The position numbers were made by a program, and so were the translations under genes. Source: Bacteroidota bacterium (GTDB lineage: Bacteria; Bacteroidota; Bacteroidia; Bacteroidales; UBA10428). From it: DNA of 40,838 nt. Of this stretch, positions 9,213 through 18,079 are shown piece after piece (within the stretch, counting starts at the first letter, position 1; each line of letters starts with the position of its first letter). Below the pieces are notes generated by a model. That model saw only the letters and a program-made list of their open reading frames with translations, was not told the origin of the DNA and did no database searches. The DNA lies in contig JAEZZA010000021.1 of NCBI GenBank assembly GCA_023442525.1, positions 1-40,838 of the forward strand, given 5' to 3'.

Positions 9213-9863
9213 ATGAAAAGAAGATTTCTTACCCTGGTAGTATTAACCATAATGGTTGCTGGTACAGCATGGTCGCAGGTTGATTTCGGCGTTCGTGCCG
9301 GTATTAATTTCCAGAATATGAACGGAAAGTATGAAGACGGCGATAAGCTGGATAATGGCCTCAAGTTGGGATTTCATGCAGGAGTTGAAGCAGACATACC
9401 TTTAGTGCCGGATTTTTACATACAACCCGGTATTTTCTTCAGTACCAAAGGTGCAAGCAAATTTTTGAAGGACGCAATCGGAGCTGACGTTAAGGCATCC
9501 GTATCATATATAGAAGTGCCTGTTCACTTTTTATATAAACCTGCATTAGGTTCTGGTAAGGTATTTATCGGGTTTGGCCCCTATTTTGCCTATGGCATCA
9601 GCGGAAAGGTTTCAAACGATGCCAATGAACTAGATATTGAATTTACGAACGATATAGTTGATTTAGATTTAGATAACTTTCCTTTGAGACCTCTGGATAT
9701 AGGTGCTGATATTTTCTTCGGATATCAGTTTGATTTTGGTTTTTTTGCTCAAATTAATGCGCAGCTCGGATTGGTTAATTTAGTTCCGAAGTTTGATGGT
9801 GAGAAGCCCGAGGATGTAATTAAAAATACGGGCTTCGGTTTGTCGCTCGGCTATAAGTTTTAA
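9213..9863 (+). CDS. PorT-type outer-membrane beta-barrel protein (copy 1)
   Basis: This 216-residue protein has a clear signal peptide (first ~22 residues, ending AGTAWSQ). It is followed by eight or so amphipathic strands typical of the OMP_b-brl_2/PorT-like family of small Bacteroidota barrels: VDFGVRAGINFQNM at the start, FYIQPGIFFSTKGA, SYIEVPVHFLYKP, and a C-terminal LSLGYKF ending in phenylalanine. Family members sit in the outer membrane, and most have no assigned substrate. A variable acidic loop (around residues 135-155) is probably exposed. It lies 40 bp after the OmpA-type lipoprotein gene and 8 bp before a paralog, so the three probably form one transcript. Confidence 0.8.
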   Translation: MKRRFLTLVVLTIMVAGTAWSQVDFGVRAGINFQNMNGKYEDGDKLDNGLKLGFHAGVEADIPLVPDFYIQPGIFFSTKGASKFLKDAIGADVKASVSYIEVPVHFLYKPALGSGKVFIGFGPYFAYGISGKVSNDANELDIEFTNDIVDLDLDNFPLRPLDIGADIFFGYQFDFGFFAQINAQLGLVNLVPKFDGEKPEDVIKNTGFGLSLGYKF

Positions 9864-9871
9864 TAATATTC

Positions 9872-10540
9872 ATGCAGTTGGATCAGGGAAGTAAGGATCG
9901 AATAAGCGGATATAACAAGTGGATTGTACTGATTACGTTATTACTTCTTTTTCCGGCTGTATATGGACAATTCAGGGTTGGTATCAAAGGAGGTCTGTTA
10001 TTTTCAAATATTCAACATTCCAATGATATCGGCATAAAAGTAAAAAACGGGTACCGGCAGGGTTTCTTTGCCGGGCCCGAATTACAAATTCCAGTAAGTA
10101 ACAGGTTGTATTTACTTACCGGCCTGATTTATTCAATTAAGGGGGCAAACGATTACAACGAGATAGAGGGGCAAAAATATTCAATGTCGGATATTGAACT
10201 CCCGGTTCAACTGGCTCTTAAATTCTATGCAGGTAACGCGAGAGTCTTCGCCGGTGCCGGATTGTTCTTTTCATACGCTCTTTCTGGTTTTGTTGAATTC
10301 AGGGGCGGGAGAGAAGAACTGAGATTCAGCAATAACCTCGATGAGGATGATATCTTCGTCAGGAAAAGATTTAACCTGGGCCCAGAGGCCATAATAAGTT
10401 ACGATTTCGACTTTGGAATTTACATTCAGTTAAAAGCCCAGATTGAATTAGTTAATCAGATGCCCTTTATCAAGGGAAAGACGAATCCGGTCACTGAGAA
10501 GAACTTCGCTTACGGATTGGGAGCGGGCTATAGATTTTGA
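9872..10540 (+). CDS. PorT-type outer-membrane beta-barrel protein (copy 2)
   Basis: This 222-residue protein is a diverged paralog of the preceding gene. Both share a GFxAGxExxIP segment, the FxGxGxFFxY strand, the FDFGxxxQxxAQxxLVN strand and a C-terminal LGxGYRF/LSLGYKF. The N terminus has an unusually long charged stretch (about 16 residues) before the hydrophobic signal sequence (WIVLITLLLLFPAVYG). An internal start is therefore possible, but no better ATG lies before the hydrophobic segment. The start is 8 bp after the upstream stop, consistent with translational coupling. The product is likely an outer-membrane barrel of unknown substrate. The gene ends 20 bp before a convergent gene. 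Confidence 0.77.
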   Translation: MQLDQGSKDRISGYNKWIVLITLLLLFPAVYGQFRVGIKGGLLFSNIQHSNDIGIKVKNGYRQGFFAGPELQIPVSNRLYLLTGLIYSIKGANDYNEIEGQKYSMSDIELPVQLALKFYAGNARVFAGAGLFFSYALSGFVEFRGGREELRFSNNLDEDDIFVRKRFNLGPEAIISYDFDFGIYIQLKAQIELVNQMPFIKGKTNPVTEKNFAYGLGAGYRF

Positions 10541-10560
10541 GGAAACAATTGAACATGCAT

Positions 10561-10932
10561 TTATCTGAATAATAGTACCGTTTCATCCTGCATCAGTACC
10601 CATAATGAGTAAATGCCTATAGCTGTACCAATCGGGAAAAACAAACATCCCAGGGCGGCTATTACCATAGCAAGGATTCTCGACCATTTTTGAAAACTCA
10701 GCAGGCCTATTCCACCAATCAATCCTAGTAAGGCAACAACTATAAACATGGCAGGCACAAATGTGCCGATAAATTGAATCACGGTCTCGGCAACATCCAC
10801 ATCTTCCACAAACGAACCCGCAAAAGAGAAGACAATAAACATAATTATTGATCCGATAAGACCAATTATGCTGAAACCGATATGAAAGGCGGCAACCAGC
10901 GTTACGTGCTTTTTCATGATATTTTGTTCCAT
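10561..10932 (-). CDS. Small four-helix membrane protein, unknown function
   Basis: This 123-residue product starts at ATG 10932 (MEQNIMKKH), preceded by AGGAAA about six nt upstream, a rare clear Shine-Dalgarno in this window. A longer in-frame version would need a TTG start at 10965. Three to four hydrophobic helices are visible: HVTLVAAFHIGFSIIGLIGS, FVPAMFIVVALLGLIGG, WSRILAMVIAALGCLFFPIG, and a C-terminal amphipathic end. Short four-helix proteins of this kind are common in Bacteroidota and lack an assigned function. A near-consensus -7 box (TAACTTTA, 7 of 8) lies at 10944-10951 on the minus strand. It is convergent with the barrel genes and divergent from the RND operon. Confidence 0.65.
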   Translation of the reverse strand: MEQNIMKKHVTLVAAFHIGFSIIGLIGSIIMFIVFSFAGSFVEDVDVAETVIQFIGTFVPAMFIVVALLGLIGGIGLLSFQKWSRILAMVIAALGCLFFPIGTAIGIYSLWVLMQDETVLLFR

Positions 10933-11032
10933 AGCGTTTTTCCTAAAGTTAATGAATTTTAACAATCAAGGGATATGTCTATACATTATCAGCGTTCGTA
11001 TATTTGTATGTTTATATCGAAAATTCTTTATC

Positions 11033-11040
11033 TATTTTTG
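11033..11040 (+). promoter_or_regulatory. -7 box upstream of the RND efflux operon
   Basis: TATTTTTG, an exact TAnnTTTG match, 96 nt before the adaptor gene's ATG. No good TTTG sits 19-20 nt upstream, so only half of the promoter is supported. Confidence 0.3.
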
Positions 11041-11136
11041 TGCGAATTTATTAAAATACCTTCTAAGGTGTTCATTTTAAGAGGAAAGCATTAAGAGGAA
11101 GCATTAGTGACCATCATCTCAAATAAATTTCTATAA

Positions 11137-12228
11137 ATGAAACAAGGCAAGTTCAGAATTATATTCACTATTTTAATTATTGTATTTCTTGCAGGAATTA
11201 TCTTCTATCCAAAAGTCAAGCCATTATTTTCAGGTGAAGCAAAGGGAGCTCTCGGAGGGTTTGGTACCGGAGGCGGTCAGGCTCTGCTTGTAAGCGGATT
11301 CCTTATTAATCCTGTCCAGATGAACGAAATGAAACTCAGCTCGGGAACAATTCTCCCCGATGAAGAGGTTGACCTGTCGTTTGAAACATCCGGAAAAATA
11401 GTTGAGATCCTTTTTCAGGAAGGCAAACTTGTGAAGAAGGGCGATCTGTTGGCCAAAATCAACGATAAACCACTTCAGGCACAATTGCTGAAGCTGCAGG
11501 CACAGAAGAAACTTGCCGAAGAAAAAGAATTCAGGCAGCGCAGTCTTCTGGAAAAAGATGCTATAAGCCGTGAAAGCTATGATCAGATTGCAACCGAACT
11601 ACAGTCGATTGAAGCAGATATTCTGCTTATTCAGGCACGAATTGCCGAGACTGAGCTCAGGGCTCCGTTTGATGGAGTTATCGGACTTCGACTATTAAGT
11701 GAGGGAAGTTATGCCTCTCCCAGTACAAAAATAGTCAGGTTGGTAAAAACCAGTCCTCTTAAAATTGAATTCTCCATACCCGAGCGTTATGCAGGCGAAG
11801 TGCAACCTGGATTTCCGATTGAATTTCGCATTGATGGCGACAATAACGTTTATAAAGCCTCGGTGTATGCGGTGGATCCTAAAATTGACATCAATACCCG
11901 TACTATTGTAGTAAGAGCTCTTTATCCGAACCGAAACAACGAACTCCGTCCGGGCAGGTTTGCCAGTATAGTTTTGAGATTATCGCAAATAGACAATACC
12001 ATTGCAATACCGACCGAGGCACTCATTCCCGAGATGGATGGCGAAAAAGTGTTCGTTTACAATGCAGGTAGGGCTTCAAGCCGGAGTGTGACTATCGGGT
12101 TGAGAACCGAATCGACGATTCAAATAAGGCAAGGCCTGAAATTTGGCGATACCCTTCTTACTTCAGGTATCCTTCAACTTCGTGAAGGCCTGCCGGTGAG
12201 GCTCGATACCGTTGTGGTTAATGATTAA
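11137..12228 (+). CDS. RND efflux periplasmic adaptor (membrane fusion protein)
   Basis: This 363-residue HlyD/AcrA-family protein has an N-terminal membrane anchor (about residues 6-24) and no lipobox. The lipoyl-like half motifs are visible (ETSGKIVEILFQEGKLVKKGDLLAKI, then LRAPFDGVIGLRLLSEGSY). They flank a short helical hairpin (about residues 115-165) that contacts the TolC channel. A beta-barrel and a membrane-proximal domain follow. Adaptors of this type join the inner-membrane pump to the outer-membrane channel. The gene is 10 bp before the pump gene. A glycine-rich linker follows the anchor. The substrate cannot be told from sequence. Confidence 0.9.
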   Translation: MKQGKFRIIFTILIIVFLAGIIFYPKVKPLFSGEAKGALGGFGTGGGQALLVSGFLINPVQMNEMKLSSGTILPDEEVDLSFETSGKIVEILFQEGKLVKKGDLLAKINDKPLQAQLLKLQAQKKLAEEKEFRQRSLLEKDAISRESYDQIATELQSIEADILLIQARIAETELRAPFDGVIGLRLLSEGSYASPSTKIVRLVKTSPLKIEFSIPERYAGEVQPGFPIEFRIDGDNNVYKASVYAVDPKIDINTRTIVVRALYPNRNNELRPGRFASIVLRLSQIDNTIAIPTEALIPEMDGEKVFVYNAGRASSRSVTIGLRTESTIQIRQGLKFGDTLLTSGILQLREGLPVRLDTVVVND

Positions 12229-12238
12229 TTAATTATCT

Positions 12239-15200
12239 ATGAGTTTATCCTCAACCAGTATAAAGCGTCCCGTTCTGACAACTGTATTTTCGCTTGTCAT
12301 TATTCTGTTCGGGATCATCGGACTTTCTTACCTTGGTGTAAGAGAGTTTCCGAGCGTTGACCCGGCCATAATAACGGTAAGTACAACTTACCCGGGTGCA
12401 AATTCTGATGTTATTGAAACACAAATAACCGAACCCCTGGAGCAGAGCATTAATGGTATTCCGGGTATCCGTACCCTCACCAGTGTGAGCCGTCAGGGAG
12501 GAAGTAACATCACCGTTGAATTCGAGCTGAGTGTAGATCTTGAAACTGCAGCCAATGATGTCCGCGACAAAGTATCACAGGCCCAGCGACTGCTACCACG
12601 CGACGTTGATCCGCCAGTTGTTGCCAAGGCCGATGCGGATGCACAGCCTATTATGATGCTTGCCATAAAGAGCGCCCGAAGATCATTGCTCGAATTGTCG
12701 GAAATTGCTGATCTTACTTTTAAGGAGCAGTTACAGACTATCCCGGGAGTAAGTGCCGTGATGATTTGGGGCGAGAAAAGATATGCCATGAGATTATGGC
12801 TCGACCCGGCAAAACTTGCAGGTTACGGCCTCACCCCAATAGATGTAAGAAATGCCATTGGACGTGAAAATGTGGAATTGCCGTCGGGTAGCGTTGAAGG
12901 TAATACAACGGAACTTACCATACGTACCCTGGGACTTATGACAACTCCCGCTGAATTTAACAACCTGATCATCAAACAGCAGGGCGATCAGGTGGTAAGA
13001 GTCAGCGATATCGGCAGGGCCGAGCTGGGGCCTGAAGATATCAGAGGTATTCTTAAAATGAACGGAGTACCTATGGTGGCCACTGTTATTATTCCACAGC
13101 CCGGAGCAAATCATATTGATATTACCGATGAGGTTTACGAGCGCCTCGAATTTATGAAAAAGGATTTGCCCGAAGATATTGAAGTTGTAGTTGGCTTTGA
13201 CAATACAGAATACATTCGATCGTCAATCAAGGAAGTTGAAGACACCATTCTTATTGCATTTGGTCTTGTTGTTGTAATCATATTCTTTTTCCTCAGAAAC
13301 TGGCGAACCACGCTGATACCAATTATTGTTATCCCGGTTTCACTGATAGGCGCCTTTTTTATAATGTATGTGGCAGGATATACAATTAACGTGCTTACTC
13401 TGCTTGCCATTGTTCTAGCCATTGGAATTGTTGTTGACGATGCTATTGTAATGATGGAGAATATTTATGTTAAGATTGAGAACGGCATGGAACCGGTGGA
13501 AGCCGGCATAAAGGGTTCGAATGAAATATTCTTTGCCATTGTTGCAACAACCATCACGCTGATCGCCGTATTTTTTCCAATAGTGTTCCTTGAAGGTATG
13601 ACAGGACGCTTATTCAGAGAATTCAGTATTGTGCTTGCCGGTTCAGTTGCCATTTCGGCATTCGTGGCACTTACACTGACGCCGATGTTGTCGACTAAAA
13701 TGCTGAAGCCCCACAGTACTCAGGGCTCGATATTCAGAAAAACAGAGAACTTCTTTGTGAAATTAAATGACGGATACAGACGCACTCTTGATAATTTTCT
13801 GAAACGGAAATGGATTGCCGGTGCGATTGTTTTGGCGGGAATAGTGCTTATTATGGTACTCTGGCTTAATATTCCGGCTGAAATGGCACCCCTCGAAGAT
13901 CGTTCGCAGATAACCATCAATACTGTGGCACCTGAAGGTGCAACATATGAATATCGTCTGGCTTACGGAGAGGATCTTGGTAAGGTGGTGGAACAAACCG
14001 TGCCGGAAGCCGATAAGATCCAGATGATGGTGAGGAATAATTTCAGCTTTGTGAGGGTAATTCTGGATGATCCCGATGAACGTGAACGATCGCAACAGGA
14101 AATTGCAGACCAACTGTCAGGGCAGGTGCGTAGCAAGACAAAGGCCCGATCGATGGTTATGCAACAATCAACCTTTGGAAGCAGAAGAGCCGGACAGCCG
14201 ATTCAATATGTAATCCAGGCGCAGAATATCGACAAACTGCGGGAGGTGCTGCCTGAATTCATGGCTGAAGTACACAGCAATCCTACTTTTGAAATGGCCG
14301 ACGTGAACCTTAAGTTCACCAAGCCGGAAATTCAGATTAACATCAATAGAGACAAGGCAAACCTGCTTGGAGTGTCCACGCAGAATATTGGTCAGACACT
14401 TCAACTAGCCCTTAGCGGTCAGCGTTTCGGTTACTTTTTCATGAATGGAAAACAATATCAGATTTTGGGTGAGCTGGCAAGGGAAGACCGTAATACACCC
14501 ATGAACCTTCAATCGCTATATGTAAGAAATAATACAGGCGATATGATCCAGTTCGATAACCTGGTAACATTGAACGAAAGTACAGCTCCGCCTCAACTTT
14601 ATCGCTACAACCGGTTTGTGGCAGCCACTATTTCATCAGGTTTGGCCAAAGGTAACACCATCAGTGAAGGAATTGCTGAAATGGACAAAATAGCAGATAA
14701 AGTTCTTGATGAAACCTTCAGGACAGCGCTTGCCGGTGACTCACAGGATTTCCAGGAGAGTTCATCAAGTTTGCTTTTTGCTTTCACACTTGCCCTGGTA
14801 CTTATTTTCCTGGTACTTGCCGCACAATTCGAGAGCTTCAAGGATCCGTTCATTGTTATGATGACGGTGCCACTTGCACTTCTCGGTGCATTGCTTTCGA
14901 TGTGGTATTTTGATATTACCATGAACATCTTCAGCCAGATAGGAATTATCATGCTGATCGGCCTCGTATCGAAGAACGGTATTCTTATCGTTGAATTCGC
15001 TAATCAGAGGAAAGAAGCCGGACTGTCGAAACTCGAAGCTATCAGATACGCTGCTTCGGCACGTTTGAGGCCTATCCTGATGACCAGCCTTGCAACTATT
15101 TTTGGTATTCTTCCCCTGGCACTCGGACTGGGCGAAGGTGCCCAGAGCCGTGTGGCAATGGGTATTGCTGTAGTAGGTGGTATGACATTATCAACTTTCC

Positions 15201-15274
15201 TTACTCTTTATGTGGTTCCTGCAATTTATCTTATCATTTCTACTGAAACCAATAAATACAATGAGAATAACTAA
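12239..15274 (+). CDS. RND-family multidrug efflux pump (AcrB/HAE1 type)
   Basis: This 1011-residue protein has the standard RND plan: TM1, a large periplasmic loop, TM2-6, a second periplasmic loop and TM8-12. The proton-relay residues are present: Asp400 and Asp401 in GIVVDDAIVMMENI (TM4) and Lys912 in GLVSKNGILIVEFANQ (TM10). This is the pattern of proton-driven drug/hydrophobe exporters rather than metal pumps. The length matches HAE1-type pumps of Bacteroidota. The pump works as a trimer in the inner membrane, drawing substrate from the periplasm or outer leaflet. The final 14 bp overlap the start of the channel gene at 15261, so the operon is tightly coupled. Confidence 0.95.
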   Translation: MSLSSTSIKRPVLTTVFSLVIILFGIIGLSYLGVREFPSVDPAIITVSTTYPGANSDVIETQITEPLEQSINGIPGIRTLTSVSRQGGSNITVEFELSVDLETAANDVRDKVSQAQRLLPRDVDPPVVAKADADAQPIMMLAIKSARRSLLELSEIADLTFKEQLQTIPGVSAVMIWGEKRYAMRLWLDPAKLAGYGLTPIDVRNAIGRENVELPSGSVEGNTTELTIRTLGLMTTPAEFNNLIIKQQGDQVVRVSDIGRAELGPEDIRGILKMNGVPMVATVIIPQPGANHIDITDEVYERLEFMKKDLPEDIEVVVGFDNTEYIRSSIKEVEDTILIAFGLVVVIIFFFLRNWRTTLIPIIVIPVSLIGAFFIMYVAGYTINVLTLLAIVLAIGIVVDDAIVMMENIYVKIENGMEPVEAGIKGSNEIFFAIVATTITLIAVFFPIVFLEGMTGRLFREFSIVLAGSVAISAFVALTLTPMLSTKMLKPHSTQGSIFRKTENFFVKLNDGYRRTLDNFLKRKWIAGAIVLAGIVLIMVLWLNIPAEMAPLEDRSQITINTVAPEGATYEYRLAYGEDLGKVVEQTVPEADKIQMMVRNNFSFVRVILDDPDERERSQQEIADQLSGQVRSKTKARSMVMQQSTFGSRRAGQPIQYVIQAQNIDKLREVLPEFMAEVHSNPTFEMADVNLKFTKPEIQININRDKANLLGVSTQNIGQTLQLALSGQRFGYFFMNGKQYQILGELAREDRNTPMNLQSLYVRNNTGDMIQFDNLVTLNESTAPPQLYRYNRFVAATISSGLAKGNTISEGIAEMDKIADKVLDETFRTALAGDSQDFQESSSSLLFAFTLALVLIFLVLAAQFESFKDPFIVMMTVPLALLGALLSMWYFDITMNIFSQIGIIMLIGLVSKNGILIVEFANQRKEAGLSKLEAIRYAASARLRPILMTSLATIFGILPLALGLGEGAQSRVAMGIAVVGGMTLSTFLTLYVVPAIYLIISTETNKYNENN

Positions 15275-16601
15275 CAGTCTCCTGGTTCTTTCAATATTTT
15301 TCGCAACCTGTATACCAGTATTTCCCCAGGAAACTTTCGATCTGAATAAATGTATAACTGTAGGATTGGAAAGGAATTTTTCGATCCGTATTGCCAGGAA
15401 TCAACAGGAGATTGCTTCAAATAACTACACAACTGGAAATGCCGGTTTTCTTCCATCTATTGACGCTACCGGACGTTATGGTGGTACTCTGAACAATACA
15501 ACGTCAACATATTCTTTTCCCCGCGACAGCTCGGGTACGGTGACCGGTATTCACAATACATCGGCCAGTGCTGGCGTGGGATTAACCTGGACCATTTTTC
15601 AGGGGTTCAATGCCATCACGTCATATAAAAAGCTTAATGAACTCCGAATGGTGGGCGAGCTGAATACACAGGCCGCAGTTGAGGATTTTATTGCTGACAT
15701 TGTCACGGAATACTATTTATATATTCAGCAAATTCAGCTATTTAGAAATCTGGAATATGCAGTAGCCTTATCTCGTGAAAGAGTGCGCATTGACCAGGAA
15801 AGATATCTGCTGGGTGCGGCATCCAAACTTCAGTTACTCCAGTCGCAGGTGTACCTGAATTCCGACAGTTCAAGATATTCGAGGCAAAAAGAAGTGCTTC
15901 GTGCATCACAGGTCCGCATTAACCGGCTTTTGGCTATGGATGATCCGGGCCATGACATCATCCTTTCGGATTCTACCATCCGTATTCATAATAGTCTGAA
16001 TTATGATTCCTTGCTTGCATCCACATTAAAATACAATACCAGCCTTCAAATTGCAGGAAGAAATCAGATTATATCTGAATACGATTATAAGCTGGTTTCT
16101 TCACGCTCATATCCTTACCTGAATCTGTCGACAGGTTATAATTTCAACCTGAACGAATTTGAAAACAGCAATTTACTCAAACAGCAGACCGACGGATTTA
16201 ACTACGGTCTGACAATGGGGATAAACATATTCGACGGTTTGAATCAGAAGAGGAACCGGCAGAATGCTCGTATTGAGCATAATAACAGGATACTTGCCTC
16301 TGAGCAGATACTGCAACAGGTAAAGGCAGATCTCATAACCATTTATTATGGCTATCAGAATAACCTGCTGTTGCTTGAACTTGAGACGGAGAATCTGAAA
16401 ACTGCCGAGGAAAACCTGGAAATTGCCCTCGAACGGTATAAGCTTGGAAGTCTTACCGGGCTCGAATTACGTGAAGTGCAACAGAGTTTACTAGAAGCCG
16501 AAGAACGCTTATTGTTAGCGCAATACCAGACTAAGGTGGCCGAAATTTCGCTGATGCAGATATCGGGCAGAATAATGGAATACCTGGGACAGGCTTCTTA
16601 A
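15261..16601 (+). CDS. TolC-like outer-membrane efflux channel
   Basis: This 446-residue protein starts at ATG 15261, just before a signal peptide (MRITNSLLVLSIFFATC...VFPQ). It has the duplicated TolC fold: two halves, each with two long helices and two strands. Helix segments such as ALSRERVRIDQERYLLGAAS and ALERYKLGSLTGLELREVQ are the typical helical repeats of outer-membrane efflux proteins. It forms the trimeric exit duct for the adaptor and pump encoded upstream, and its start lies inside the end of the pump gene. Its stop codon overlaps the stop of the convergent PiT gene: TTAA at 16598-16601 serves both strands. Confidence 0.92.
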   Translation: MRITNSLLVLSIFFATCIPVFPQETFDLNKCITVGLERNFSIRIARNQQEIASNNYTTGNAGFLPSIDATGRYGGTLNNTTSTYSFPRDSSGTVTGIHNTSASAGVGLTWTIFQGFNAITSYKKLNELRMVGELNTQAAVEDFIADIVTEYYLYIQQIQLFRNLEYAVALSRERVRIDQERYLLGAASKLQLLQSQVYLNSDSSRYSRQKEVLRASQVRINRLLAMDDPGHDIILSDSTIRIHNSLNYDSLLASTLKYNTSLQIAGRNQIISEYDYKLVSSRSYPYLNLSTGYNFNLNEFENSNLLKQQTDGFNYGLTMGINIFDGLNQKRNRQNARIEHNNRILASEQILQQVKADLITIYYGYQNNLLLLELETENLKTAEENLEIALERYKLGSLTGLELREVQQSLLEAEERLLLAQYQTKVAEISLMQISGRIMEYLGQAS

Positions 16602-18013
16602 ACGAATATCATCCTCAGAAGCAGGAACAACATTCCTGAAATAAATATGGTTACCGGAAGAGTGATCAGCCATGCAATACCTATGGCAGCCACCGTTTTT
16701 TTCTGCAGGTTTTTAAATCCGCTTTCAGCAACCATGGTTCCTGCCACTCCTGATGAGAGTACATGAGTGGTACTTACCGGCAGGCCAAAAAAGCTTGAAA
16801 CTGAAATGGTAGCGGCTGCAACCAACTCCGCGCTGGCGCCCTGTGCGTATGTAAGGTGGGTTTTGCCGATCTTTTCACCAATGGTTACCACAATCCGCTT
16901 CCATCCAACCATAGTTCCAAGCCCTAAAGCAATTGCAATTGCCAGAATCACCCACATCGGGGCATATTCAGTATACGTTTTTATTTCACCAAGTTGTTTT
17001 TGATATCCCGAGATCCATTGTGGAGAAATTCCAGACGAAGAACTGGATTTTACTAAACTAATAAATGCATCTGATTTCTTGGATAAGATAAGAATATTCC
17101 TTCTGGCTTCAAGACTCGATTCTTTACTGATTTCCGAAAAGTTACCCAATGCGGTTAGAGTGGAGTTGATCGTGTCGAGCCCCAGAATTATTTCGTCGTA
17201 ATATATTCTGGCTTTGGTGTCGAGGCGATTGGTATCCACTGAATACATCATCCTTTGTAAAGTAACCACGTTCTGGTGCAGTAGCTTTGGATCGCGTGTA
17301 TGATCGATGGCATATTTAACAGGTAAAATAGCAATAAGGATGATCATGATCAATCCTACACCTTTTTGACCGTCATTTGACCCATGTGAGAAACTGACAA
17401 AGGTACAGGTAAGAACCAGGATCGAACGGATCCACATGGGAGGGGCTTTTTTGGCGGGAGGTTCTTTGAAAATTATTTTATTGCGGACAGTTTTTTTCAA
17501 TATAAATATGAATAACATTGAGAGGAAGAAGCCGATCAGCGGTGATATAAGCAATGAGAGGCCAACATCTTTAACCTTCGACCAGTTAAGCAGAATATCG
17601 TGACTACCCGGTAAAAGCATGTACGCTATTCCAACGCCGAATATCGATCCCAATAATGTATGAGAACTGGAACAGGGTATCCCCAGGTACCATGTGCCGA
17701 TATTCCAGAATATGGCAGTAAAGATCAGCGCAAGAATCATGGAAATATTATGCCAGATATTACTGTCGGTAAGGGCTTCAATGGGTAACAAGTTGATAAT
17801 GCCCACGGCTACTGCTATTCCCCCAACGTTTACGCCAATAAAATTCCAGATACCTGACCATACAACGGCAACCCTCGGCTTAAGGGAATGTGTGTAGATA
17901 ACGGTGGCAACCGCATTGGCAGTGTCGTGAAAACCGTTGATAAACTCAAATGCGAGAGCTGAAGCAATACAAAGCACAAGGAGAATTGCCAGGAAGGTTC
18001 CAAGTTCAGGCAT
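16598..18013 (-). CDS. PiT-family inorganic phosphate transporter (copy 1)
   Basis: This 471-residue membrane protein carries both PHO-4/PiT signatures. The first is NGFHDTANAVATVIYTHSL near the N terminus. The second, in the C-terminal half, is seen in GASAELVAAATISVSSFFGLPVSTTHVLSSG. GSNDGQKGVG is also present. PiT proteins import phosphate, often as a metal-phosphate complex, with protons or sodium. A hydrophilic, mostly helical insert of about 110 residues (roughly residues 240-350) separates the two transmembrane halves. No separate DUF47/PhoU-like partner is encoded next to it. It has its own promoter at 18031-18060. A paralog of identical length lies upstream in the same orientation. 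Confidence 0.93.
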   Translation of the reverse strand: MPELGTFLAILLVLCIASALAFEFINGFHDTANAVATVIYTHSLKPRVAVVWSGIWNFIGVNVGGIAVAVGIINLLPIEALTDSNIWHNISMILALIFTAIFWNIGTWYLGIPCSSSHTLLGSIFGVGIAYMLLPGSHDILLNWSKVKDVGLSLLISPLIGFFLSMLFIFILKKTVRNKIIFKEPPAKKAPPMWIRSILVLTCTFVSFSHGSNDGQKGVGLIMIILIAILPVKYAIDHTRDPKLLHQNVVTLQRMMYSVDTNRLDTKARIYYDEIILGLDTINSTLTALGNFSEISKESSLEARRNILILSKKSDAFISLVKSSSSSGISPQWISGYQKQLGEIKTYTEYAPMWVILAIAIALGLGTMVGWKRIVVTIGEKIGKTHLTYAQGASAELVAAATISVSSFFGLPVSTTHVLSSGVAGTMVAESGFKNLQKKTVAAIGIAWLITLPVTIFISGMLFLLLRMIFV

Positions 18014-18027
18014 AAAATAGCTATTTT
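18014..18027. repeat. Perfect 14-bp palindrome abutting a PiT start codon
   Basis: AAAATAGCTATTTT reads the same on both strands. It fills the space between the -7 box at 18031-18038 and the start codon at 18013, covering the probable transcription start. It could be an operator, but an AT-rich palindrome could also arise by chance. Confidence 0.4.
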
Positions 18028-18030
18028 CAG

Positions 18031-18060
18031 CAAAGTTAAGACTGTTAGCCGAATTACAAA
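18031..18060 (-). promoter_or_regulatory. Promoter of PiT copy 1
   Basis: On the minus strand: TTTG (18060-18057), 18-nt spacer, TAACTTTG (18038-18031). Both Bacteroidota promoter elements are exact. The box ends 17 nt before the ATG. This suggests that copy 1 is not dependent on read-through from copy 2. Confidence 0.55.
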
Positions 18061-18079
18061 TAGCTGTTAATAAATGCTT

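Noticed and set aside
13763..14113. Minus-strand frame of 116 codons inside the RND pump gene
   Set aside because: Antisense shadow, rich in His/Ile from reverse-complemented codons.
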